Source: Occallatibacter savannae
GTDB lineage: Bacteria > Acidobacteriota > Terriglobia > Terriglobales > Acidobacteriaceae
NCBI RefSeq assembly: GCF_003131205.1
Contig: NZ_QFFY01000001.1
Location: forward strand, 992,001 to 1,056,000
Reading direction: 5' to 3'
DNA length: 64,000 bases
Below the pieces are notes generated by a model. That model had not been told where the DNA came from and made no database searches. It worked only from the letters and a program-made list of their open reading frames with translations. Below are positions 8,445 through 16,484 of this stretch, piece after piece (the first letter of the stretch is position 1; each line of letters opens with the position of its first letter). A program made the position numbers and the translations under genes.

Positions 8445-8512
8445 GCTTTTGTCCAAAAAAAGAAGTGCATTCCACCGGCAGCAACACTCTTCAGAACCGA
8501 AGCTCCTCCGGT

Positions 8513-9079
8513 TCATCGAAGCTTCTCTCCATGCGCGAGACATAACCGCGTCCGCAGCCAGCCCACCATCTCCTCCGGCAAACAATCCGTCCGCTCCAGA
8601 TCGAACCGCGCAACTCCCTCCGGCACATCCTTCGCCTCACCGTGACCAACAATCACCACCGCATCTGCCACGCGCAACAACCGCTCAAAGCTGCTCTTCC
8701 ATTCAACACAGCCGACCAGCGCCAGACAAACATCCGGCTCAACAAACTCCACCACCCGATTCGACTCGAAAATCACGTTCCGATCAGCGCTAACCGCGCG
8801 CCGAATCTCCTCGATCGGAACCTCCTCGCCCACCCGCGTCACCAGCAGCGCTCGCTTTGCCCCAGCTGCAAGATACCTGCCCGTATCCGTCTCTCCACCA
8901 GCGCTCGTCTCTTCCCGAATCGCCGCCTCTAAACCTTTCCCCCGACCCACAGAACCGTAGTCATGCCCTGTGACCTTCACTGCCGTCCACGCAAACTCCG
9001 GCAGCGCCGAAATCACTGCGCACACCAGCCCCGTCTTCCCCACATCCTTCCCGCTCCCCCCGACAACAACGATCGCCAA
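8513..9079 (-). CDS. P-loop NTPase, MobB-like
   Basis: This 188-residue protein has an N-terminal Walker A loop GGSGKDVGKT (residues 7-16), then WTAVKVTGHDYG, a layout like MobB, the GTP-binding accessory protein of molybdenum cofactor guanylylation. A mid-protein EETSAGGETDTGRYLAAGA also fits that group. The later part (LERLLRVADAVVIVGHGEAKD) is less conserved. No other molybdenum-cofactor gene is adjacent, so MobB function is only suggested. It starts three bases after the lpxD stop, and its AGGGACTAGGG Shine-Dalgarno lies in the heptamer array at the lpxD 3' end. Confidence 0.65.
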   Translation of the reverse strand: MAIVVVGGSGKDVGKTGLVCAVISALPEFAWTAVKVTGHDYGSVGRGKGLEAAIREETSAGGETDTGRYLAAGAKRALLVTRVGEEVPIEEIRRAVSADRNVIFESNRVVEFVEPDVCLALVGCVEWKSSFERLLRVADAVVIVGHGEAKDVPEGVARFDLERTDCLPEEMVGWLRTRLCLAHGEKLR

Positions 9080-9134
9080 TCCCTAGTCCCTGCTCTCTTG
9101 TTCCCTCTTTTCCTTGTTCCCTCGTTCCCTGTCT
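9079..9134. repeat. Heptamer array F4 inside the 3' end of lpxD
   Basis: TCCCTAG/TTCCCTC-type units occur at about 7-9 base spacing. Read on the coding (minus) strand they encode the charged LpxD tail (DRERGNKEKREQESRD), the stop codon and the Shine-Dalgarno of the following P-loop gene. Confidence 0.7.
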
Positions 9135-10129
9135 TTCGCCAGCCTGGTCAACGTGGCCTGTTCCCGTAGCACCTGCCGCAACGGCCGCGCCGGCGTTCCG
9201 AACATCACCGTCCCCGGCTTGTGTCCTTCATTGGTAATCGTCTTGCCATTGAAGACACCCGACTGCCCGCCCAGGATCACTCCCTCGCCCACCGTCACGT
9301 GATCGCCGATCCCCACCTGCCCCGCCAGCACTGCGCCCTTCTTGATCGTGCTCGATCCCGAAATCCCGGTCAGGGCCACCAGAATCGCATCCGGACCTAC
9401 CTCGCAGTTGTGCCCCACATGCACCAGGTTGTCCATCTTCGTTCCCTTGCGAATTCGAGTCTCCTTCAGTGCTCCGCGATCGATCGTCGTGTTCGCCCCG
9501 ATTTCCACGTCGTCCTCGATCACCAGCTTTCCCTGCTGCGGGAAGTGGGTGTACGCTCCGGTTTCGGTGTCGCGCACATATCCGAACCCGTCCGCCCCCA
9601 GCACCGCACCCGCATGAACCACCACGCGATCTCCCAGCGTCACTCCCGGATAAATCACCACCCGCGGATAGATCGTGCACTCCATCCCGATCTTCACAAA
9701 CTCACCAATGATCGCGCCCGCGCCGATCCGGGTTCCCGCGCCGATCCAGGCATGCGATGCCACCACCGCATTCGGCCCCACAAATACTGCTGGATCCACC
9801 TTGGCATCCGGAGCGAGCACAGCGCCCGTCGCAATTCCCACGCTCAGCGAAGGCTTCTTCACCAGCTTCGCCGCCTTTGCAAACCAAAGCTTCGGCTGAT
9901 CCACCTCGACGATGCACTTCCCGTGCGGGTACTCCGTCACCACTCCGGGCTTCAGCACCACCGTCCCCGCGTTGCTTTTCAAGGCCGCGTGCACTGCCGT
10001 CTCCGAATCGGCAAACGCCAGGTCAAACGCGCTCGCCGTCTCAATTGCGGCCACCGCGTCCACAATCCATTCCTTGTCGCCCTGAACGAGATTGCCGCCC
10101 AGTTCATCGAGCAGTTCTTGCAAAATCAT
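9083..10129 (-). CDS. lpxD: UDP-3-O-(3-hydroxyacyl)glucosamine N-acyltransferase
   Basis: This 348-residue enzyme carries out the third step of lipid A synthesis, transferring a 3-hydroxyacyl chain from acyl carrier protein to UDP-3-O-acyl-glucosamine at the cytoplasmic membrane face. The N-terminal uridine-binding domain (about 1-100) is followed by left-handed beta-helix hexapeptide repeats (about 105-300) with the catalytic His in VHVGHNCEVG (H240) and the GADGFGYVRD loop near 178-187. The last 16 residues are charged, low-complexity and encoded by a heptamer array, so they are probably not part of the fold. GGAGA precedes the ATG. lpxA, fabZ and lpxB are not nearby. It is followed three bases later by the P-loop gene. 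Confidence 0.95.
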   Translation of the reverse strand: MILQELLDELGGNLVQGDKEWIVDAVAAIETASAFDLAFADSETAVHAALKSNAGTVVLKPGVVTEYPHGKCIVEVDQPKLWFAKAAKLVKKPSLSVGIATGAVLAPDAKVDPAVFVGPNAVVASHAWIGAGTRIGAGAIIGEFVKIGMECTIYPRVVIYPGVTLGDRVVVHAGAVLGADGFGYVRDTETGAYTHFPQQGKLVIEDDVEIGANTTIDRGALKETRIRKGTKMDNLVHVGHNCEVGPDAILVALTGISGSSTIKKGAVLAGQVGIGDHVTVGEGVILGGQSGVFNGKTITNEGHKPGTVMFGTPARPLRQVLREQATLTRLAKDRERGNKEKREQESRD

Positions 10130-10144
10130 CCCGATTTCTCCATG

Positions 10145-10200
10145 GAACTGAACTGAAAAACTGAAGACTGAGAACTGACAACTGATGACTGAGAACTGCG
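10145..10200. repeat. Heptamer array F5 between ribA and lpxD
   Basis: Seven to eight ACTGANN units (ACTGAGA, ACTGACA, ACTGATG, ACTGAGA) at 7-base spacing begin five bases after the ribA stop and end shortly before the lpxD start. Confidence 0.8.
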
Positions 10201-10204
10201 GCCC

Positions 10205-10834
10205 CTACGCGCCGCTAATATGCCCCATCTTCTCCTGCTTCGTCTTGATGTACGCAGCGAAAGTCTCCTGCGGCTCAACCTCCGCCGACACGCGCTCCGT
10301 CACCTTGATCCCGGCCGACTCCAGTGCCGCAACCTTGTCCGGATTGTTGGTCATCAGCTTCACCCGCTCCACGCCCAGCATCTTCAGCACGCGGGCCGGC
10401 AACTCATACTCGCGCAGGTCCGCCTCGTAGCCAAGCTCGACATTCGCCTCAACTGTATCTCGGCCCTGGTCCTGCAGTTCATAGGCCTTCAGCTTCGCCA
10501 TCAGCCCAATGCCGCGCCCCTCCTGTTGTTCATACAACAGAATCCCCGCGCCCTCTTCGCCAATCTTCGTCAACGCCAGCTCAAGCTGCAGCCTGCAGTC
10601 GCACCGCAGCGAACCGAACACATCTCCAGTCAAACATTGCGAGTGGATGCGTACCAGCGGCGCCGTCGACTTCACATCGCCCATCACCAGCGCCACCAGG
10701 CCCTCGACATTGCCATTCAGCGCCCGAGACCCCGCGCTGTCAGGCAACTTCCCCTCGAACCCCAGAATCCGAAACGCCCCCCACCGCGTCGGAAAATCCG
10801 CCTCCGCAACCTTCTTTACGCTTTCAAATGCCAT
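10205..10834 (-). CDS. ribA: GTP cyclohydrolase II
   Basis: This 209-residue stand-alone RibA catalyses the first committed step of riboflavin synthesis, opening GTP to a diaminopyrimidine. Zinc-binding cysteines are in HSQCLTGDVFGSLRCDC (about residues 65-80), the GTP-binding loop is LLYEQQEGRGIGLM, and TNNPDKVAALESAGI is the usual C-terminal signature. There is no fused RibB domain. lpxD follows on the same strand after the heptamer array. I see no FMN riboswitch upstream; that gap instead carries a nested family A repeat. Confidence 0.94.
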   Translation of the reverse strand: MAFESVKKVAEADFPTRWGAFRILGFEGKLPDSAGSRALNGNVEGLVALVMGDVKSTAPLVRIHSQCLTGDVFGSLRCDCRLQLELALTKIGEEGAGILLYEQQEGRGIGLMAKLKAYELQDQGRDTVEANVELGYEADLREYELPARVLKMLGVERVKLMTNNPDKVAALESAGIKVTERVSAEVEPQETFAAYIKTKQEKMGHISGA

Positions 10835-10951
10835 GCCTCAATTCTACTTTGCGCAAATTCCACCCGGAGCGGCACCCGTCACACGGTTCCCGCGCACGCG
10901 ACCGCCGATCTCCCGGGGTTCAGCCAGTAGACATCATTTTCCAAGCTCGAT

Positions 10952-11015
10952 GGTGGGGTACCCCGTAGCCTGCCCTGAGCTTGTCGAAGGGTCTCCCGAT
11001 TTTGGAGACCTGGGA
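10952..11015. repeat. Family A element with nested CCTGAGCTTGTCGAAGG insert
   Basis: A family A head and a TCTCC/GGAGA hairpin are separated by an inserted TGCCCTGAGCTTGTCGAAGG segment. The copy near 31.76 kb has the insert at the same place. Confidence 0.8.
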
Positions 11016-11058
11016 AACGTGAATCCCCAATTGCCCGAGAACTCCCCGTGCACTCTCC

Positions 11059-12141
11059 CTACGGCAGCAGCTTCAGTGTCGCCACCACTCCCACATGATC
11101 CGACGCCCACACGCCACCCACCGGCGCCGTTCCAACAAGTTGCTCAGCTTCAGCCGCAATTCCACTGCCTCTCGTGAGAATCAAATCGATCCGCTGAAAC
11201 GGCGTCACCGTTGGGAACTTTTCGTCTTCAGGGAAATTCGGCCACGTCAGCCCTGCATCCGCCGGATGCAGCTCGCTCCAGATATCCGCAAACCCCGCGT
11301 TGACCAGCATCCCAAACGCCGGACCATTCGCAAACGAAGGAGCATGCGCATCCGAGTTCAAATCACCCGCCAGTATTGTCGGCACATAAGTATTCAGCGG
11401 CCCTGCCAGCAGCTCCTGTGTCTGCGCCGCCTGATACTCATTCACAAACGTCTCAAGGTGCGTGGTCACAAACCGATAGTTCTTCCCGCGCAGCTTCGCA
11501 TCCACTGCAATCCACCCGCGCGTAAACGGAATACTCTGCCCGCCAATCGGAAACCCAAGTATCGCCTCAAAGTATTTCCCCTGAACACCCTCAATCTTCA
11601 GTTGCGAAACCGGCAGATCCGTCCGCACCAGCACAACGTCGTAATCCGCGAACCCCACCATGATCACGTTGTAGTACGCATCAAATGCAGGCTCTTCGAT
11701 ATCCGCGTTCTTCTGCACCTTCAGGGCTGCGTAGTGCAGGCCGCGCTTCTCCAGAGCCGCGAGCAGCGACTGCAGCTGATCGGTAACCACAGTTGTCGCG
11801 TGCCCCGGATACGCACCCGTGCGCAGCGTCGTCACCTCCTGCAGCCCCACCAGGTACGGCTGCGCCGCCTCAATCTCCGCCGCCACACGATCTGCCCGCG
11901 CCGCGTAATTGCTCGCATACATCTCGCCGAACGTCTTCGTGATCGCACCCAGAAACTCGGCCTGCGTGGTATTCGGGTTCAGCGCCGCCGCAAGAATATA
12001 GCCGAAGTCAGACCCCGCATCCATATTCCGCGTCATCACCGTCAGATCGCGATCCCTCTGGTTTTCACCTTGCGCCAACAGCGCACTCCCGCCTGCCGCG
12101 ACGAACAAAACCAGAGCGAATGATTGGAGCAGCCTCTTCAT
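11059..12141 (-). CDS. Secreted endonuclease/exonuclease/phosphatase-fold protein
   Basis: This 360-residue protein has a signal peptide (MKRLLQSFALVLFVAAGGSALLAQ) followed by a DNase I-like/EEP domain. Recognisable EEP motifs are the early MTRNMDAG (Asn), VGLQEV (Glu metal ligand), LAGDLNSD (Asp/Asn) and the terminal SDHVGVVATL (catalytic His). The substrate may be nucleic acid, phospholipid or phosphoinositide-like; sequence alone does not decide. The longer reading with 36 extra residues is unlikely: GAAGGAGAG precedes this ATG at good spacing, and the signal peptide begins here. No operon partner. Confidence 0.8.
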   Translation of the reverse strand: MKRLLQSFALVLFVAAGGSALLAQGENQRDRDLTVMTRNMDAGSDFGYILAAALNPNTTQAEFLGAITKTFGEMYASNYAARADRVAAEIEAAQPYLVGLQEVTTLRTGAYPGHATTVVTDQLQSLLAALEKRGLHYAALKVQKNADIEEPAFDAYYNVIMVGFADYDVVLVRTDLPVSQLKIEGVQGKYFEAILGFPIGGQSIPFTRGWIAVDAKLRGKNYRFVTTHLETFVNEYQAAQTQELLAGPLNTYVPTILAGDLNSDAHAPSFANGPAFGMLVNAGFADIWSELHPADAGLTWPNFPEDEKFPTVTPFQRIDLILTRGSGIAAEAEQLVGTAPVGGVWASDHVGVVATLKLLP

Positions 12142-12344
12142 AACCATCTCTCCTTCAAAATGTCCGGAACTGTTTTCATTGCGTTTTGAGCATCGGGCAC
12201 CAGCGCCGCACAACTGGAGCCAGCGGACGGCTGCACGCTGTGCCCTCACGTGTCGAGAACGATACCGCGGGAGTATTGGAGGTTCAACTATATTCGGCCG
12301 TGCGCCCTGTCACTGAACCGCGTGACGAACACGTTCCATGAGCC

Positions 12345-12378
12345 GGGTGCCCCATGTCTCCCGCATTTGAGACATGGA
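12345..12378. repeat. Family A element
   Basis: GGGTGCCCCATGTCTC head with a shortened hairpin (GTCTC / GAGAC). The second arm has lost bases relative to the copy at 6650. Confidence 0.75.
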
Positions 12379-12392
12379 TAGGAAGAGACCCA

Positions 12393-12453
12393 GGGTGCCC
12401 CCGAGCCCGCCCTGATTTTGTCGACGGGTCTCTCCCGTTGGGGGGACCGGGAT
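12393..12453. repeat. Family A'' element with degenerate nested insert
   Basis: GGGTGCCCCC head, then GCCCTGATTTTGTCGACGGG (a worn form of the nested CCTGAGCTTGTCGAAGG unit), then TCTCCCGTTGGGGGGACCGGG. Confidence 0.65.
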
Positions 12454-12482
12454 GTAAAGACGTTCCGCGCTATCCTACCCCC

Positions 12483-12920
12483 ATGCCCAATCGCCCTGGA
12501 GCCAAGAGACCAATCAAGCGCAAATCACCACCCTACCCCTTCCTCATCGAAGCGCTGGCCCCTCTCGACCCCGAAGTCCGTCCCATGTTCTCCGGCTTCG
12601 CCATCTATGCCGACGACAAAATTCTCGCCATGCTCCGCGACAGCCCCAAGCACCCGGAAGACAACGGCGTCTGGCTGGTCTTCTCAGAAACCGCCGATCC
12701 CGCTGACCCAAAAACCTCGCGCGATTTCCCCTCCCTCCGCAACATCAACTTGCTCGGCGGCAAAATCACACATTGGCGGCTCATCCCCGCGGACAGTCCC
12801 GCCTTCGAGTCTGAAGCCCTTCACGCCTGCGACCTCCTGCTCAGGCGCGACGCCCGCTTCGGCCGAATCCCAAAATCCCGCAAACCCCGCTCCGCCCGTC
12901 GCCGCTCAACCAGATCGTGA
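12483..12920 (+). CDS. Hypothetical protein
   Basis: This 145-residue protein has a basic N-terminus (NRPGAKRPIKRK), then FLIEALAPLDPEVRPMFSGFAIYADDKILAMLRD and a conserved-looking VWLVFSE segment. The central part resembles small TfoX-like/uncharacterised domains in its pattern (RPMFSGFAIY...KILAMLRD), but I would not assign it. The C-terminus is strongly basic. The frame is open further upstream through two repeats, but those residues derive from the repeats, so the start is placed at the ATG of MPNRPGAK. No Shine-Dalgarno is evident. Confidence 0.6.
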   Translation: MPNRPGAKRPIKRKSPPYPFLIEALAPLDPEVRPMFSGFAIYADDKILAMLRDSPKHPEDNGVWLVFSETADPADPKTSRDFPSLRNINLLGGKITHWRLIPADSPAFESEALHACDLLLRRDARFGRIPKSRKPRSARRRSTRS

Positions 12921-13290
12921 CCGCCCAGCCCGGTGTCCGCAGCCGGAAAAACCGCACCACCACAAACCCGCTAACTCGCCAGCTCGCTACGGCGCGCAGC
13001 GCCGCTAACTCGCTAAAAGATTAAGAACCAACACTCGCATCAAAAAGTCGCGCTCCCTTCATCGCGCGTTTTGCGATCAGGGGGCGTCTCCTCCGAGTCG
13101 GATACTCGCCTTCACAGAGCCGCAACCCCGCTGAGTCGCCGGAGCCCATCATTGTCAGAGCATTTTCGCGACAAGGGTCGACCGGAGACCCGCCGGAACC
13201 TCCGAACAACCTCCCCGCCGCTTCGTGACCGCAATCACTGATCGACCTCTCTCTCAAGGCTCACACTTCCGCCTCGAACGGGGGTGAGCC
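12921..13290. other. Intergenic gap with a family C element
   Basis: Apart from the family C repeat this stretch holds a weak minus-strand frame (about 78 codons) of low-complexity, Arg/Gly-rich composition that I do not accept as a gene. No other structure was recognised. Confidence 0.5.
12969..13029. repeat. Family C palindromic element, copy 2
   Basis: CGCTAACTCGCCAGCTCGCT, then the GGCGC/GCGCC hairpin, then CTAACTCGCTAAAAGATTAA. The AAGATTAAGAACC tail is shared with the copies at 37.6 and 48.0 kb. Confidence 0.85.
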
Positions 13291-14019
13291 ATGGTCCTCC
13301 TCATCTGGCTCGTGCTCTTTCTGCTCATCGTTTCGCTTTTCGTGGTTGCAGCCGGTTTTCTGCGTCACGCCATCCTCGACAGATACTCCGGCGCGCGGCC
13401 CGTAACCTGCCCTGAAAACCACCAGCCCGCGGTTGTCGCTCTTGACGGCAGCCATGCCGTCGCCACCCTCGTGGACGGAAGTCCCGCGCTTCGCATCTCC
13501 GGCTGCACGCGTTGGCCGGAGCACTCTGCATGCAACCAGGCTTGCCTGGCAGAAGCACATCTCGCCGAGCCATATCCCGAAGCCGCGCCGATCGGCCCCA
13601 AGCAGATTAACCACCTGCCCGTACTTTTAGCAGCCTTCGCCGCGTGGTACATCGGCATGATCTGGCACTCACACTACCTGTTTCGCGATGCATGGACCGA
13701 AGCCTTCGGCCTCACCCCGTCCCAAGTTAAAGACATCGTGCGATGGATGCCCCCTCAACTACTATCCGCCGCAGTCTGTCTCCTCTTCGCCTACGGAGTC
13801 GCCTGGCTGCTCGCCCTGCTTCACCGCAAAGGCGTGCTCGAGGGCGTGCTGACCTCAACAGCCCTCGCCGCCGCAGTTCTAATCGCAACCTGTTTCGGAA
13901 TCGTCCGCCTTCCGCCAGGCCTGCTGGCCATCGAAGCGGGATACGTCCTGCTCGCCACCTTCATCACCGGCGCAATCGTCGGCGGCCTCTGGGACAAACT
14001 CGTAGTTCGCGGTCACTAA
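13291..14019 (+). CDS. Membrane protein with cysteine-containing insert, function unknown
   Basis: This 242-residue protein has one N-terminal membrane helix (about 2-24), then a soluble region with CPENHQPAVVALDG and CTRWPEHSACNQAC (about residues 40-85), then four helices to the C-terminus. The cysteine segment may bind a metal or form disulfides. The C-terminal helices and the FGLTPSQ loop recall small DUF1761-type membrane proteins, which I mention only as a resemblance. A GGGTGAG precedes the ATG. It converges with the LytS-like kinase gene. Confidence 0.7.
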   Translation: MVLLIWLVLFLLIVSLFVVAAGFLRHAILDRYSGARPVTCPENHQPAVVALDGSHAVATLVDGSPALRISGCTRWPEHSACNQACLAEAHLAEPYPEAAPIGPKQINHLPVLLAAFAAWYIGMIWHSHYLFRDAWTEAFGLTPSQVKDIVRWMPPQLLSAAVCLLFAYGVAWLLALLHRKGVLEGVLTSTALAAAVLIATCFGIVRLPPGLLAIEAGYVLLATFITGAIVGGLWDKLVVRGH

Positions 14020-14041
14020 CCCGCACTCGGGACTCATCAGC

Positions 14042-15340
14042 TCAATTCGAGAACGGCATCTCCGCCGGCACCTCGATCGTCACCGATGTCCCGCGCCCCG
14101 GATTGCTCACCACGGTAAACGTCGCCTGCTGCCCGTAGAGCACCTCGAGCCGCTCCTGCACATTCTTCATGCCGATTCCTGCCCCGTCGCGCTTGATCCC
14201 GGTATTCGGCCGGTCGCCCATTCCCACGCCGTCATCGGCTACCTCGATCAGCACACGATCGTGCTCGAGCTTGCTGCGCAGCGTCACCGTACCGCCGTGG
14301 ATCCGCGGCTCCAGCCCATGTTTGATCGAGTTCTCGATCAGCGGCTGCAGCAGGATGCTCGGCACCAGAATGTCCAGCGTATCCGGATCGATTTCCTTTT
14401 CCACGCGCAGCTTGTCGGCCCCAAACCGCACCACCTCGATATCGAGGTAATCATCCGTGAAGCTGAGTTCGTTCCGCAGAGGCACATACGTGTCGTGATC
14501 CTTCAGCAGTGCGCGCAGAATATTCGCCAGCTTGATCGTCATCTCCCGCGCCAGCTCAGGCTTGGTGCGAACAAGCGACGAAATGGAGTTCAGCGTATTG
14601 AAAAGGAAGTGCGGATTGATCTGCCGCTGCAGCGCATCCAGCCTGGCTTCCAGCAGCAGATGCTTCTGCTCCTCCAGCTTCATCTCGATCCGCAGCGCAT
14701 TCCAGACCTTGATAGCAATCCCCACCACAATCGGTGCGGTCAGCCACACCAGAACCTGCGCCCAGGTCTCCTTCGCCACCAGCCCGAACAGCTTGTGCGG
14801 AAAACGCGCGGCGATCCAGTCCCGGCACGCCTCAGCAGCCACAATCAGAAACAGCATCAGAAACTGGCGATCGATGCGTGGCCGAAGCAGAATGCGCCGC
14901 ACCCACCGATAGAGGCTCAGATCGACAAACGGCGAGAACGACCAGATCTCGTCCGGCTCTACAAGCCCTCCCAGAACTCCCGCCAGGATCGCAACCGACA
15001 CATTGAACGGCAGCGCAAGATACTCGCCGTGAAACACCGCCGGCACACCAAGAATGGCAGCCCCGAGCGTCGCCCAGCGCGGCCCTACCAGCAGCCCCAG
15101 CAAAATGATCGTCTCAAACGAAATATCCGCTGCCAGAAAGTTCGGAACCGACGTCCGGATCCACACGCCCAGAGTCAGCGGGACCAGAAAGAACGCAAGC
15201 AGCCCCAATGTCTGATTCGGACGCCGCTTCTCCGCAAAGAAAAGACGGCGAAACGTCGCAGCGCGCGCCAGCACACTCGCCACGGACGCCATCACACCCA
15301 GCTTCACCAGCAGGGTGATCAGAATCAGACGATCGGTCAC
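14042..15340 (-). CDS. LytS-like sensor histidine kinase (His_kinase type)
   Basis: This 432-residue kinase has an N-terminal multi-spanning membrane sensor of the 5TM-LYT kind (helices within about 5-120 and 160-210), a short coiled linker (EMKLEEQKHLLLEARLDALQ), the phospho-acceptor box QINPHFLFNTLNS with H244, and a C-terminal HATPase (LQPLIENSIKHGLEPR, DDGVGMG, GIGMKNVQERL). Such kinases normally signal to a LytTR-type response regulator; none is adjacent, so the partner must be elsewhere. The start is GTG without a good Shine-Dalgarno; an ATG 16 codons later is possible but would cut the first helix. Confidence 0.9.
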   Translation of the reverse strand: MTDRLILITLLVKLGVMASVASVLARAATFRRLFFAEKRRPNQTLGLLAFFLVPLTLGVWIRTSVPNFLAADISFETIILLGLLVGPRWATLGAAILGVPAVFHGEYLALPFNVSVAILAGVLGGLVEPDEIWSFSPFVDLSLYRWVRRILLRPRIDRQFLMLFLIVAAEACRDWIAARFPHKLFGLVAKETWAQVLVWLTAPIVVGIAIKVWNALRIEMKLEEQKHLLLEARLDALQRQINPHFLFNTLNSISSLVRTKPELAREMTIKLANILRALLKDHDTYVPLRNELSFTDDYLDIEVVRFGADKLRVEKEIDPDTLDILVPSILLQPLIENSIKHGLEPRIHGGTVTLRSKLEHDRVLIEVADDGVGMGDRPNTGIKRDGAGIGMKNVQERLEVLYGQQATFTVVSNPGRGTSVTIEVPAEMPFSN

Positions 15341-15421
15341 GTCAACAGTGTATGACCTGCATCCGCAGCCACAGACTCCGCTGCTGCCCTGGTCCTTCCA
15401 GCCCCGTTCTGAAAATCACGC

Positions 15422-15477
15422 TTGACAGGGAACCAAATAGTTACCTATTGTCTTTATGGAACTATTTGGTTCCCTGT
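15422..15477 (+). promoter_or_regulatory. Promoter and 18-bp inverted-repeat operator of the ArsR-family gene
   Basis: A perfect -35 TTGACA (15422-15427) is followed after 18 bases by TATTGT as -10. A perfect 18-bp inverted repeat (ACAGGGAACCAAATAGTT at 15425-15442; its complement at 15460-15477) has one arm between -35 and -10 and the other just downstream of the expected transcription start. This is the usual place for an autorepressor operator. Binding by the downstream ArsR protein is inference. Confidence 0.75.
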
Positions 15478-15482
15478 TGAAG

Positions 15483-15797
15483 ATGAACGACGATGCCGTA
15501 TTCAAGGCCCTCGCTGACTCCAGCCGCCGCAAGCTTCTTGATCGGCTGCGTCATAAAAACGGCCAGACTCTGGGGGAACTTTGCGACGGTCTCGACATGA
15601 CCCGCCAGGCCGTTGCCAAGCACCTTCGGGTTCTCAAGAAGGGCAATCTCGTCTCTTGGAAACGCGATGGCAGAGAACGCCTTCACTTCATCAACCCGGT
15701 TCCGATCAACGAAATCTCCGAACGCTGGATCAGCAAATTCGAACAACCCCGCCTGCACGCGCTCGCACGGCTCAAGAAAAATCTGGAGGGAGAATGA
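15483..15797 (+). CDS. ArsR-family winged-helix regulator
   Basis: This 104-residue repressor-type regulator is composed almost wholly of a winged helix: DAVFKALADSSRRKLLDRL, recognition region TLGELCDGLDMTRQAVAKHLRVL, wing NLVSWKRDGRERLHFIN. No metal-binding cysteine pair is seen, so it belongs to the non-metal subgroup usually found next to SRPBCC genes. An ATG 27 bases upstream lies between the operator arms and at or before the expected transcription start, so I use the internal ATG (MNDDAVF), where family members normally begin. Its stop overlaps the SRPBCC gene start (ATGA). Autoregulation through the upstream palindrome is likely. Confidence 0.88.
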   Translation: MNDDAVFKALADSSRRKLLDRLRHKNGQTLGELCDGLDMTRQAVAKHLRVLKKGNLVSWKRDGRERLHFINPVPINEISERWISKFEQPRLHALARLKKNLEGE

Positions 15798-16264
15798 TCA
15801 TGAGCAAGTCCGATGAAAGCACATACGCCTACGTAAGCTTCATCCGCACCACACCCGAAAAACTGTGGTCGGCGCTGACTGATCCAACACAAATGAAGGA
15901 GTACTGGTTCGGCATGCACTTCGAAACAGAGTGGAAGACAGGTGCCGCGTGGCAGCTGCTTTTCCCCGACGGCAAAGTTGCCGACACAGGAGAGATCCTC
16001 GAGTTCGATCGCCCTCGCAAGCTGCGGCTCAAGTGGCGCAATGAATTCAAGCCTGAACTCAAGGCCGAAGGTTTCGCTCTCTGCACCATCGAACTTGAGC
16101 CCTATGGCGACGCCGTCCGGCTCTCAATCACGCACACCATGGAGCGCGCGGATTCAGCATTCATTCGCTCCGTCGCTGGTGGTTGGCCCAAGGTGCTTTC
16201 GAACCTCAAGTCATTCCTCGAAACTGGCCTGATCGTCATCACGCAGACCGATCACGCGCATTGA
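15794..16264 (+). CDS. SRPBCC domain protein (AHSA1/START-like)
   Basis: This 156-residue protein consists of one helix-grip domain of the Aha1 C-terminal-like group: YVSFIRTTPEKLWSALTDPTQMKEYWFG at the start, WKTGAAWQLLFPDGKVADTGEILEFDRPRKLRLKW in the middle and GGWPKVLSNLKSFLETG at the end. Family members bind small hydrophobic ligands; the ligand here is unknown. The ATG overlaps the ArsR stop codon, so the two are coupled. A second ATG two codons later is better spaced from GGAGG and could be the true start. ArsR/SRPBCC pairs are common, and the SRPBCC partner is the presumed regulated effector. Confidence 0.85.
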   Translation: MIMSKSDESTYAYVSFIRTTPEKLWSALTDPTQMKEYWFGMHFETEWKTGAAWQLLFPDGKVADTGEILEFDRPRKLRLKWRNEFKPELKAEGFALCTIELEPYGDAVRLSITHTMERADSAFIRSVAGGWPKVLSNLKSFLETGLIVITQTDHAH

Positions 16265-16484
16265 TCGCGCAGCAGACATCAAGGTTCGCAGTGACCGGAA
16301 TCGCACACCCGCACCGGCCACTGCAGCCTCGCACTGTCCGGCATCGAACACCTCGCTCCGTTTCTGGACGCAGCGGGCTCTCCGCCTCATCCCTAAGTAG
16401 CTGATTCTCGGCAAACCTTCAGCAACATCAACGGCCCGTTAGTTGCTTCCACCGTTCTGCGAGCCGACGTGTGGAGGTCGAAGA

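Larger units (their letters stand above)
12142..12482. other. Intergenic gap with two family A elements
   Basis: Between the secreted EEP protein and a hypothetical gene. Apart from two repeats (positions 12345 and 12393 onward) I see no gene or clear promoter. Confidence 0.6.

Noticed and set aside
12354..12482. N-terminal extension of the hypothetical gene at 12483
   Set aside because: The extra residues are translations of two family A elements.
13021..13257. Minus-strand frame of about 78 codons
   Set aside because: Arg/Gly-rich, no ribosome site, bordering a family C repeat; no protein-like pattern.
15456..15482. Upstream ATG of the ArsR-family gene
   Set aside because: It lies between the operator arms at the expected transcription start and lacks a ribosome site; family members start at the internal ATG.
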